Part shown: positions 1 to 6,307 of the stretch, piece after piece | How positions within the stretch are numbered: position 1 is the first letter of the stretch | Layout: every line of letters begins with the position of its first letter | From: CAYUKK01 sp964445305 | Lineage (GTDB): Bacteria > Acidobacteriota > Aminicenantia > Aminicenantales > UBA8522 | DNA length: 8,222 nucleotides | NCBI GenBank assembly: GCA_964445305.1 | Contig: CAYUKK010000059.1 | Coordinates: forward strand, 1 to 8,222 | Reading direction: 5' to 3' | Made by a program: the position numbers and the translations under genes | Notes under the pieces: generated by a model | What the model saw: the letters and a program-made list of their open reading frames with translations, nothing else | Told to the model about the DNA's origin: nothing | Databases searched by the model: none

Positions 1-2
1 TC

Positions 3-41
3 ATGAGCCCTGTTAACCTTGCCAAGGAAGTGGTGAAATAA
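3..41 (+). CDS. possible 3' end of an upstream gene (very tentative)
   Basis: One frame is open from the left edge to a TAA at 39-41 and encodes MSPVNLAKEVVK. It could be the last residues of a gene that starts outside the window. The other two plus-strand frames stop within the first 15 bases. Nothing in 12 residues identifies a family, and an open stretch this short occurs often by chance. The extra bases to the left would settle it. Confidence 0.2.
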   Translation: MSPVNLAKEVVK

Positions 42-97
42 AGAGCTAAAAAAACAAAACGATAGGCACCTCGTGGAGCGGCCAAAAGCCAGTCTAG

Positions 98-121
98 CCA
101 GGATGCCAAGCGCATCGCTGG
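98..121. repeat. strong imperfect inverted repeat (hairpin) upstream of the GH9 promoter
   Basis: CCAGGATGC (98-106) can pair with GCATC-G-CTGG (112-121), giving a 9-bp stem with one bulged G at 117 and a 5-base CAAGC loop. It sits 26 bases upstream of the -35 box of the GH9 promoter. No T-run follows, so it is not a standard intrinsic terminator. It could be the base of a Rho-type or processed 3' end for an upstream gene, or a regulator-binding site for the GH9 promoter. The pairing is seen directly; the role is inference. Confidence 0.5.
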
Positions 122-146
122 TCCACCTCCCCCGCGTCTCCGGACG

Positions 147-176
147 TTGACAGCGTTGGCAGATGCCATCTATGAT
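147..176 (+). promoter_or_regulatory. sigma70-type promoter for the GH9 gene
   Basis: A perfect -35 TTGACA (147-152) is followed after 18 bases by TATGAT (171-176), which matches 5 of 6 positions of the -10 consensus. The expected transcription start is near 183, only about 10 bases before the ATG at 193. A small palindrome, TGGC-N4-GCCA (157-168), lies in the spacer and could be an operator half-site pair, but it is short. Confidence 0.65.
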
Positions 177-192
177 TTTCTATGGCTGAAAA

Positions 193-1899
193 ATGGGCCG
201 TAAAGCTTCTTTTATCGCTACCCTTCTTCTTTGCCCCGTCCTTTCTCCTCTCCCCTCCCTTTACCCGATGGATGCCCGGGATTCTGAAATCAAGCTCCTT
301 GTCAACCAGGCGGGTTACGACCTGAGCTGCCCCAAGCGAATTCTGCTTCAGACCAATTTTGACCCAGCGCTCATCCTCGATTATGAAATAATAAAGAACA
401 ATAACACGGTTTACCGAGGAAAATGGGAGAGGCCACTGAAAATCGACCTTTGGGGCCTCTGGTACAGGGCGACCCATCTTCCCATCTCCATTCCAGGCGA
501 GTACCGAGTTCGTGTCCTCTGGGAGGGCAGGGTCATCGAAAGTCCGGCCTTCATTGTCTCGGCCAACAGGCTCTTCGAGCACACGGCTCCTCTGGCGGCC
601 TATTTCTTCTACGCCCAGCGGTGTGGCGTCGAGGTTCCTGGCTGGCACGCCGCCTGTCATCTTGACGACGCCGTCCTGGCCGATGGCTCCCACCGCGATT
701 TGAGCGGCGGCTGGCATGATGCTGGTGACTACAACAAGTACAACGGCTACACGCCCCTGGCCGTCTACGCGCTCTCTCAATTAGCCCAGAGCCAGGCCCT
801 CCATACAGCTCGCTGGGACAAGGATTTTCCATCTCCCCAAGAAGAAGCCCTGTGGGGAGCCCGATGGCTCGTCAAGTGCCGAGATGAAAAAACCGGGAAA
901 ATCATCGGCCGCGTTTTCAGTGGGTTCGGTTTCTGGGGTCCGCCCGAAGCTGAAACGGATAACGCGGTGGGAAACGATGATGACCGGAAGGTCGACATTC
1001 TCGAATGGAACGAAAATGAGATGACCGTAGCCGCCTGGGCCTCTGTCTACCGCATGACCGGCGACGACGACTGGAAGCGGCTCGCCCTTAACCTCTGGCA
1101 AGTCGTCTCCGCTCATGACCCCGGATTTTCTCCCGTCGCGAGAGCCAAGCGTTTGCTCGCCGCCACGGAGCTCTCGCTGAGCACGGGTGATCTCAGTTTC
1201 TTTGAGGAGGGACAAAGGGAGGCCATCTTTCTTCTCTCCCAGCAGGAAAGGGGTGGCGGTTGGCCTCTCTGGCCTCTGGCCATCGTCGATTATGGCCTTC
1301 CAAGCGCGGCTCTGGCCCGATTCGTCCTCGCCTTCCCCGAAAGTGCCGTTTCTTCTTCCATTCGCGCCGCCCTTCTTCGCTCCATCGAGAACTGGTCTTC
1401 AAAGATGGCCCAGCCTTTCTTCATCCCGAGATGGAGTGCGGAGGAAGTGTTCTATCCTTACCTTCCGGGCGGCTGGTATGTTGGCCAGAACTCTATGTAT
1501 CTGTCCCAGGCATGGGCCGGGTTGCTCATGGGCAAAGTCCTTCCCCGGCAGGCGCCACGCCTGAAGCGGTGGGTGGCTGGCTGTCTCGACTGGCTGCTTG
1601 GCGTCAACCCCTTCGGAATCTGCATGATGGAGGGTGCCGGGAGCGTCCATCTCAAGATGTATCACCACCGCTATGACCAGATAGCCAATGGCAAGAATGG
1701 CCGCGTTCCGGGCGCCATCCCTAACGGGATTACCCGTCAGAGGGCCGATGTCGACCGCCCCTACCTGGATTTGGAAGGCAAAAGCTGGCCGACGAACGAG
1801 CCCTGGCTCCCCCACAATGCCTACTACCTTCTTGTTCTTTCAGAACGGGAAAGCCGCGGCCGGAGCCAGCCTATTTCTTCTTTTTCCGCGCGGAGATGA
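193..1899 (+). CDS. secreted glycoside hydrolase family 9 (endoglucanase/cellodextrinase type) with N-terminal Ig-like domain
   Basis: Predicted to cleave beta-1,4-glucans or related beta-glycans outside the cytoplasm by an inverting mechanism. The 568-residue protein starts with a signal-like segment (GRK, then a hydrophobic run to about residue 25). Residues 33-125 form the Ig-like/CelD_N domain, opening with KLLVNQAGY. The (alpha/alpha)6 catalytic domain then runs to about 552. GH9 hallmarks are present: GGWHDAGDY at 172-180 (D176 and D179, the base pair of aspartates), LLGVNPFG at 468-475, YHHR at 490-493, and NEPW at 535-538 with E536 as the catalytic acid. There is no carbohydrate-binding module or dockerin. 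An in-frame TGA at 187-189 limits the start to 193. No Shine-Dalgarno sequence is visible. The last 29 bases overlap the convergent EIIA gene. The substrate cannot be fixed from sequence alone; exo-glucosaminidase or xyloglucan activity also occurs in GH9. Confidence 0.93.
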   Translation: MGRKASFIATLLLCPVLSPLPSLYPMDARDSEIKLLVNQAGYDLSCPKRILLQTNFDPALILDYEIIKNNNTVYRGKWERPLKIDLWGLWYRATHLPISIPGEYRVRVLWEGRVIESPAFIVSANRLFEHTAPLAAYFFYAQRCGVEVPGWHAACHLDDAVLADGSHRDLSGGWHDAGDYNKYNGYTPLAVYALSQLAQSQALHTARWDKDFPSPQEEALWGARWLVKCRDEKTGKIIGRVFSGFGFWGPPEAETDNAVGNDDDRKVDILEWNENEMTVAAWASVYRMTGDDDWKRLALNLWQVVSAHDPGFSPVARAKRLLAATELSLSTGDLSFFEEGQREAIFLLSQQERGGGWPLWPLAIVDYGLPSAALARFVLAFPESAVSSSIRAALLRSIENWSSKMAQPFFIPRWSAEEVFYPYLPGGWYVGQNSMYLSQAWAGLLMGKVLPRQAPRLKRWVAGCLDWLLGVNPFGICMMEGAGSVHLKMYHHRYDQIANGKNGRVPGAIPNGITRQRADVDRPYLDLEGKSWPTNEPWLPHNAYYLLVLSERESRGRSQPISSFSARR

Positions 1900-2686
1900 G
1901 GAACTTGCCGCAATTTTCGCAAACGTAGATATCGTTGCTCCCTTCAATGGCTGAGCTCATCTGAGTGGCGACGTTGATGTTGCATCCCTGACACACCCCG
2001 TCCTGCACTTCAGCCACGGCAAAACCGTATCTTTGCATGAGCTTGTCGAACCGCATGAGGAGCGCGTCGTCGAGCTCTTCGCGAATCAAGTTAGCCTGTC
2101 TCTGGAGCTCCTTGATCTGGCTCTTGCTCGCTCTTCGCTTCCGGATTTCAATCTCCTGGAGCTTGTAAAGGAGGCTTGCCCGGCTGATGATTCTCTCTTC
2201 CTGGGGAAGCTGGAGCTGAATCTCAGAGAGGATAGAAAGAAGCTCCGCCCGGCTTGTCGCTTCGAAGATTCTCTTCCGGAAGTCTGCTCGCCGCAAGAAG
2301 CGGGCTAACCCGGCAAAAAGGTGGTTGAAAAGGCCGGGGATGGCCGGGTTCCAAACGACGAGGATGATGAGATGGACCTTTTTCTTGTCGATGGCGTCGA
2401 AGTCGATTCCTTTCTCCGAACGGCCAACCGCCACAGCGATGTCGCTTTCCGTGTCGACGCGAGCATGGGGCAAAGCGATGTGCTCCCCGATGGCTGTCGA
2501 CTCCAGCCTTTCCCGGTCGATCACCCTGGTCAGGATGAGCTTCTTGTTCTTGATGAGCTTCTCTTTGGCCAGGACGTCAAGGAGCTCTTCAATGGCCTGG
2601 ACTTTTCCTTTGGCCTTGAGCTCGAAGATAACCTGGGAGGGCTTGAGGAAGTCGGAAAAGGAATGGCTGGTGATGCGATTAGCCAT
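1871..2686 (-). CDS. PTS EIIA (PtsN/fructose-type) domain fused to coiled coil and C4 zinc ribbon
   Basis: A 271-residue cytoplasmic protein with two recognisable halves. Residues 10-155 are a PTS EIIA type-2 domain (PtsN/EIIA-Fru class): the phospho-acceptor motif IALPHAR puts the active histidine at H74, and the VHLIILVVWNP strand at 104-114 is typical. Residues 160-215 are charged and predicted coiled coil. Residues 216-263 match the C4-type zinc ribbon known as DUF164/zf-RING_7, with C232-x2-C235 and C256-x2-C259 and the usual CENCGKFL ending. A KKKK tail closes the protein. No EIIB, EIIC, HPr or EI gene is nearby, so a regulatory phospho-switch is more likely than sugar transport (inference). 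The ATG follows an in-frame TAG at 2699-2701 and a weak AGAAGG (2695-2700). The 3' end overlaps the GH9 stop. Confidence 0.88.
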   Translation of the reverse strand: MANRITSHSFSDFLKPSQVIFELKAKGKVQAIEELLDVLAKEKLIKNKKLILTRVIDRERLESTAIGEHIALPHARVDTESDIAVAVGRSEKGIDFDAIDKKKVHLIILVVWNPAIPGLFNHLFAGLARFLRRADFRKRIFEATSRAELLSILSEIQLQLPQEERIISRASLLYKLQEIEIRKRRASKSQIKELQRQANLIREELDDALLMRFDKLMQRYGFAVAEVQDGVCQGCNINVATQMSSAIEGSNDIYVCENCGKFLISARKKKK

Positions 2687-2700
2687 CAGCGTCGCCTTCT

Positions 2701-2728
2701 ATTCTACCATAAATCTTGTTGAAGTAAA
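2701..2728 (-). promoter_or_regulatory. candidate promoter for the EIIA/zinc-ribbon gene
   Basis: Reading the minus strand, TTTACT (2728-2723) is followed after 16 bases by TAGAAT (2706-2701). TAGAAT matches 5 of 6 positions of the -10 consensus, while the -35 box is weak. The predicted start is near 2694, about 8 bases before the ATG, so it would exclude most of the AGAAGG ribosome site. Either the message is nearly leaderless or another promoter is used. Confidence 0.35.
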
Positions 2729-2804
2729 GCTGCCGTAGCCGTGGCGGAGTGTCTCGGCCCCCCGGTTTTCAATTGATTTTTGCGCATCTTAATTGTAAGA
2801 AGAG

Positions 2805-2812
2805 AAAGGAGG
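2805..2812 (+). promoter_or_regulatory. ribosome binding site deciding the isomerase start
   Basis: AAAGGAGG, close to a perfect anti-16S match, lies 6 bases before the ATG at 2819. It falls inside the 13-codon extension that would result from the earlier in-frame ATG at 2780, so 2819 is the better start. The AT-rich 2769-2800 stretch upstream probably holds the promoter (TTGATT 2773-2778 and TAAGAA 2796-2801, 17 apart), but these boxes are weak. Confidence 0.75.
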
Positions 2813-2818
2813 AGGACG

Positions 2819-4399
2819 ATGAGCAAAAAAGGAGAGGTATGGAATTTCCCCGAGCGTTTCTGCTGCTTCCCGAAAGGGAGCGCTTCCTGGCGAGGCCAAA
2901 GCACGGTAACGCGACGAAGCTTTCTCAAGGGAATGGGGTTGACGACTTTGGGAACATTAGCTTGGAAGGATATTTCTTGGACGTCATTCTCTCCCCGCGG
3001 GGTTGAGGAACCGGTGGCAGACCTTCGGCTTCCCATCCGGGTCAAGCCTTTGCTCGTCTACAGCGCACCCAGCCGCGTCCATCAAACGAGCTGGCGGGCG
3101 TGGGGAGGGATTCAGACGGAGAGGGACGCTGAGGAAGAGGTGGCTCGAATCCACAGGGAGCTCGCCGCTCTCGGCCGGAAAGCTGACTTTCCATTAAAAA
3201 TTCTCCCTGTCTCGCGCCTTCGCGCGGCTGACCAGCTGCCTAACGTGGCCAGTGATCTTGCCATCTCCGATGTCATCCTTGTCTACGCGGCTGGCGGCTG
3301 GATGGACATCTTCCATAAGTTAGAAGAAACAGGCCAGCCCATGGTCTTTTTCTGCCGCCACAAATCGGGTCCCGTCTATTTGTGGTATGAAATCATCAGC
3401 CCCCGCTACCTCCGCCAGCACACGGATCGCTTGGCCCTGGAAAGAGTGGATGACGCGGACATCGTCATCGACAGCCAGGAAGAGCTCTTGTGGCGTCTGA
3501 GGGCTCTCGCCGGTCTTCGCAACACGCTGGGCACGAAGATCATCGCCATCGGCGGCCCCGACGCCTGGTCCCAGCCGCCCGGCGTGGTGCCCAAGCTGGT
3601 CGAGGAAAAATGGAAATTCGATATTCAGACAGTTTCCTATGACGAATTGGGACGGCTCATTCAGGAAGCCCGAGCTGACGCCGCCACGACAAAGAGGGCT
3701 GACCAAAGGGCCAGAGAATATCTGAAGATCCCCGGGACAACGCTGGAGACGGAAATGGATTTTGTCCGCAATGCTTTCCTCCTCCAAGATGTCATCCTCG
3801 GGCTGATGAAGCATGCCGGCTGCCGCGCCGTGACCATATACGGCTGCATGGGCACGATCATGCCCATCGCCGAGACCACGGCTTGCCTGACGCTGAGCCT
3901 CCTCAACGACGCCGGTTATCTTGCTTTTTGCGAATCAGACTTTGTCGCCATCCCGGCGGGCGTGCTCTTGGCCAACATCTCCGGCCGACCCATCTTCCTC
4001 AACGACCCCACCTATCCGCACGAGGGAATCATCACCCTGGCCCACTGCACAGCGCCGCGAAAAATGGACGGTGAAACCTTGGAGCCGGCCCGAATCCTGA
4101 CCCACTTCGAATCCGATTACGGGGCGGCGCCCAAGGTGGAGATGCGCCTCGGCCAAGTCCTAACCAATGTCATTCCCGATTTCGCCAGCAAGCGGTGGGT
4201 TGGCCTGAGCGGGAAGGTCGAGGAGGCTCCCTTTCTTCCCATCTGCCGCTCCCAAATCGAGGTCAGCTTTTCCAAGGCGAGTCAACTCCTCGCCCGAAGG
4301 ATGCCCGGGTTCCATTGGATCACCTGTTATGGTGATTACATCCGAGAGGTGGGGTATGCGCTGAAGCGGGTCAAGATTGAATGGGATGGCCTCGATTAG
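2819..4399 (+). CDS. Tat-signal sugar isomerase, L-fucose/arabinose isomerase-like
   Basis: 526 residues from the ATG with the strong ribosome site. Residues 31-37 are TRRSFLK, a textbook twin-arginine motif, followed by a short hydrophobic stretch GMGLTTLGTLAW, so export in the folded state to the periplasm or cell surface is predicted; no clear AxA cleavage site is seen. The remainder resembles COG2407-type L-fucose isomerase-like proteins: an N-terminal Rossmann-like region (about 60-300) and a C-terminal isomerase domain. In the latter, E352, the CESD motif (E372, D374) and the HCTAP motif (H409) are the likely metal/active-site positions by analogy. The substrate is unknown; aldose-ketose isomerisation of a pentose or deoxyhexose is the family expectation. 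The 3' end overlaps the convergent PfkB kinase by 4 bases. Family assignment is from motifs only. A non-isomerase role for an exported paralogue is possible. Confidence 0.72.
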   Translation: MSKKGEVWNFPERFCCFPKGSASWRGQSTVTRRSFLKGMGLTTLGTLAWKDISWTSFSPRGVEEPVADLRLPIRVKPLLVYSAPSRVHQTSWRAWGGIQTERDAEEEVARIHRELAALGRKADFPLKILPVSRLRAADQLPNVASDLAISDVILVYAAGGWMDIFHKLEETGQPMVFFCRHKSGPVYLWYEIISPRYLRQHTDRLALERVDDADIVIDSQEELLWRLRALAGLRNTLGTKIIAIGGPDAWSQPPGVVPKLVEEKWKFDIQTVSYDELGRLIQEARADAATTKRADQRAREYLKIPGTTLETEMDFVRNAFLLQDVILGLMKHAGCRAVTIYGCMGTIMPIAETTACLTLSLLNDAGYLAFCESDFVAIPAGVLLANISGRPIFLNDPTYPHEGIITLAHCTAPRKMDGETLEPARILTHFESDYGAAPKVEMRLGQVLTNVIPDFASKRWVGLSGKVEEAPFLPICRSQIEVSFSKASQLLARRMPGFHWITCYGDYIREVGYALKRVKIEWDGLD

Positions 4400-5334
4400 A
4401 AAGATTGTCGGGTCTTTATTGGCCAATTCCTGATAAACGCATAGGTCTTTTCGACGCCAGCGACACGGGCGGCTCCTGCAGCTAGGCGAATCCCGAGCCG
4501 GGCGGCCTCCACCGGGTCAGCTCCGGAGGCAAGCCCGACAACAGTTCCAGCACAAAAAACATCGCCGCAGCCAGTCGTATCAACAACTTTTCGTACGATC
4601 GGCGGGGGAAGAACCTGGCACTCGCCTGGCGCCATGACCAGAACCCCTTTTTTTCCAAGTGTGATAAAAACTGTTTTGAGGCCGAGGGCAAGAGCTTCCC
4701 GGCCAAGCCGTTTGATTCTCGCCAGCGAAGGCAAGGCTTTCGGCTCGCCAAGCATGCAAGCCACTTCCCTCTCGTTCGCCTGGAGATAGCTTATCCCCGC
4801 CACCCAGTCCTTCCACCGGACAAGCGGCTGGTAGTGCCTCGGCTGGTTGAGAACAAAAGAGAGAGGCAGGGAATGGATGTCCAGCCAGATGGGCACTCTT
4901 ACGGAACGAACGATTTGGCGCCAGCCAGAGAGAGTGAAATCTCGACCCGAATTGACCACCCCGATAAGAAAATCCAAGCGGCCAGCTTGGTCGATCAATC
5001 TTTTTGGGTCAAAGGGCGGAACAGAGGATTCCAGAACCTCGACCCTTTCCCCCCTTTTCGGATAGCGCAGGCGGACTCGATGGCCCTGGCCGGGGACAAC
5101 GTAAACGCCTTCAATCTCACAACCAGTCCAACCGCGGATACAATTCTTGAAGTGGGGCAAGACTTCCTCACCGATATTGGAGAAAAGATAGACTTTTTTC
5201 CCCAAGCCGCAGAGGGCAGCGGCCTGGTAGAGAATCCCGCCCAGGCCGGAAAAAAACCGACCAGAAGGAAAGTAGATAGAATCTCGAGAGATGGTGCCGA
5301 TAAGGCCGAAGACCTGGCTCTTTTTCTCAGCCAT
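4396..5334 (-). CDS. PfkB-family carbohydrate kinase
   Basis: A 312-residue cytosolic ribokinase-fold kinase that would phosphorylate a sugar or nucleoside with ATP. Signature 1 is visible at about 30-56 (GLGGILYQAAALCGLG, then NIGEE). The NERE motif at 187-190 fits the phosphate/Mg-binding N-x-x-E. TLGKKGV (225-231) precedes the nucleotide site. Signature 2, DTTGCGD (252-258), supplies the anion hole and the catalytic base D258. The anion hole reads GCGD instead of the more common GAGD. Length is normal for the family. The ATG at 5334 has no obvious ribosome site. A weak minus-strand promoter is possible (TTGCTT 5392-5387 and TAAGAT 5369-5364, 17 apart). It lies tail-to-tail with the isomerase, which suggests but does not prove a shared pathway. 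The substrate cannot be read from sequence. Confidence 0.88.
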   Translation of the reverse strand: MAEKKSQVFGLIGTISRDSIYFPSGRFFSGLGGILYQAAALCGLGKKVYLFSNIGEEVLPHFKNCIRGWTGCEIEGVYVVPGQGHRVRLRYPKRGERVEVLESSVPPFDPKRLIDQAGRLDFLIGVVNSGRDFTLSGWRQIVRSVRVPIWLDIHSLPLSFVLNQPRHYQPLVRWKDWVAGISYLQANEREVACMLGEPKALPSLARIKRLGREALALGLKTVFITLGKKGVLVMAPGECQVLPPPIVRKVVDTTGCGDVFCAGTVVGLASGADPVEAARLGIRLAAGAARVAGVEKTYAFIRNWPIKTRQSF

Positions 5335-5423
5335 GAGACCGGTTTGGGAATGGGAGGAGCCCCATCTTAAGGAAGAGAAGCCAAAAAAGCAAGGCTGAAG
5401 TGGTGCTGGGCGCTGATTTCGAG

Positions 5424-5452
5424 TTGACAGGAGGAGCCGCCGCTCTTATATT
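5424..5452 (+). promoter_or_regulatory. near-consensus sigma70-type promoter for the DUF72 gene
   Basis: A perfect TTGACA (5424-5429), an optimal 17-base spacer and TATATT (5447-5452, 5 of 6) form one of the two best promoters in the window. Transcription should begin near 5459, so the leader is about 17 bases. It would start almost on the GAGGA ribosome site (5460-5464). A GGAGGAGCC element in the spacer (5430-5438) is repeated at 5353-5361, on the kinase side of the same divergent region. Confidence 0.7.
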
Positions 5453-5475
5453 TCTGACCGAGGAATCAAGAAAAA

Positions 5476-6207
5476 GTGTTTTCTTCCGAAAAATGGCAAC
5501 TCGGCACATCAGGATGGAGCTATCCAGGTTGGAGGGGGAAATTCTATCCGGAGGACCTCCCGCCTAAGGATTGGCTCAGTTTCTATGCTGACCATTTTTC
5601 GACTGTCGAAATCAACATGACTTTCTATCGCTTCCCCAAGCCAGAGACCCTCAAGGGATGGTTGGAGAGAACGCCCTCTCATTTTACCTTTACCCTTAAG
5701 GCGAATCGCCAGATTACGCACCGGAAAAAGCTCCTCAATGTCCGCAGCGATGTCCGCTATTTTTATATCCTGGCCAATTCCCTGGAGAAAAAGCTGGGCT
5801 GCATCCTTTTCCAGCTTCCCCCTTCGATCACCCTCGACTTATCCCTCCTCGAAGACTTCCTGGCAACACTCGAGCCGGCCTACCGGAATGTCATCGAATT
5901 TCGCCATCCCTCCTGGTATGACGAGAAAGTCTACGCGGCCCTTCGCCATGCAGGAGTGGCTTTCTGCACTGTCTCATCAGCCCGGGTCCCGGACAAAGCT
6001 GTAGTCACCTCCCGGGTGGCCTACTTCCGTTTTCACGGCTTGACTGGAGGCTATAGGTACAATTATAGCGATGGTGAGCTCCTTGAATGGGCAGGAACCA
6101 TTAAGGCAGCCCAGGCCCAAGAAAAATATGTTTATTTCAACAACGACTATCAGGCTTTCGCTGTCCACAATTGCCTGAAACTCCGTCAGTTGCTGGAAGA
6201 AGAATGA
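5476..6207 (+). CDS. DUF72 (YecE-like) family protein
   Basis: A 243-residue protein, the normal length for DUF72/YecE proteins, which adopt a TIM-barrel-like fold and have no firmly established reaction. Family motifs run in order: LGTSGWSYPGW (9-19), VEINMTFYRFP (44-54), FTLKANRQITH (72-82), EFRHPSWY (141-148), YFRFHG (183-188) and YVYFNND (218-224). The GTG at 5476 is the only usual start after the in-frame TGA at 5455-5457, and GAGGA (5460-5464) lies 11 bases upstream of it. It is transcribed from its own strong promoter, divergently from the kinase. The closest known associations of the family (DNA metabolism, sugar-related enzymes) are too loose to assign a role here. Confidence 0.9.
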   Translation: MFSSEKWQLGTSGWSYPGWRGKFYPEDLPPKDWLSFYADHFSTVEINMTFYRFPKPETLKGWLERTPSHFTFTLKANRQITHRKKLLNVRSDVRYFYILANSLEKKLGCILFQLPPSITLDLSLLEDFLATLEPAYRNVIEFRHPSWYDEKVYAALRHAGVAFCTVSSARVPDKAVVTSRVAYFRFHGLTGGYRYNYSDGELLEWAGTIKAAQAQEKYVYFNNDYQAFAVHNCLKLRQLLEEE

Positions 6208-6252
6208 GAGTGATGTTTGTCTCGGGAAGAGCTTTCGCGAGAAAGGATTTGC

Positions 6253-6281
6253 TTAAAAGAAAAATTCATTTCTGCTAAAAT
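6253..6281 (+). promoter_or_regulatory. candidate extended -10 promoter for the two-TM protein
   Basis: TGCTAAAAT (6273-6281) is an extended -10 element with the TG two bases before TAAAAT. TTAAAA (6253-6258) lies 17 bases upstream as a weak -35. The expected start is near 6288, giving a leader of about 20 bases that includes the ribosome site. The surrounding 6208-6307 gap is AT-rich compared with the genes. Confidence 0.45.
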
Positions 6282-6294
6282 GATTGCGATTGAC

Positions 6295-6302
6295 AAAGGA
6301 GG
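6295..6302 (+). promoter_or_regulatory. ribosome binding site deciding the start of the two-TM protein
   Basis: AAAGGAGG ends 5 bases before the ATG at 6308. This supports 6308 over the upstream in-frame TTG at 6284, which would place this element inside the coding sequence. Confidence 0.75.
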
Positions 6303-6307
6303 CCAGG

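Noticed and set aside
193..240. Lipoprotein signal in the GH9 N-terminus (LLLC at residues 11-14)
   Set aside because: The residue before the cysteine is Leu, where lipoboxes need Gly, Ala or Ser.
94..780. Long open frame on the minus strand, 228 codons, inside the GH9 gene
   Set aside because: It lies antisense to a well-supported GH9 frame, has no recognisable domain, and its length is explained by the GC-rich third positions of the opposite strand.
781..1815. Several minus-strand open frames (781-1215, 1399-1815) across the GH9 gene
   Set aside because: No family motifs and no ribosome sites; they are composition shadows of GH9, whose motifs run through the same bases.
2321..2738. Two overlapping plus-strand open frames of about 135 codons opposite the EIIA domain
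   Set aside because: Antisense to the EIIA active-site region, no domain, no convincing start signal.
2738..2800. tRNA-like start (GTGGCGGAGTG...) in the EIIA/isomerase spacer
   Set aside because: No anticodon arm, T-loop or matching acceptor stem can be drawn.
2780..2818. Earlier ATG that would lengthen the isomerase by 13 residues
   Set aside because: The AAAGGAGG at 2805-2812 would then be coding, and the Tat motif would move even further from the N-terminus; the 2819 ATG is better spaced.
4834..5370. 178-codon plus-strand frame opposite the PfkB kinase
   Set aside because: Low-complexity hydrophilic translation with no motif; the kinase signatures occupy the other strand.
6220..6242. 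Terminator after the DUF72 gene (TCTCG...CGAGA)
   Set aside because: Only 5 bp with a 13-base loop and no following T-run; too weak to call.
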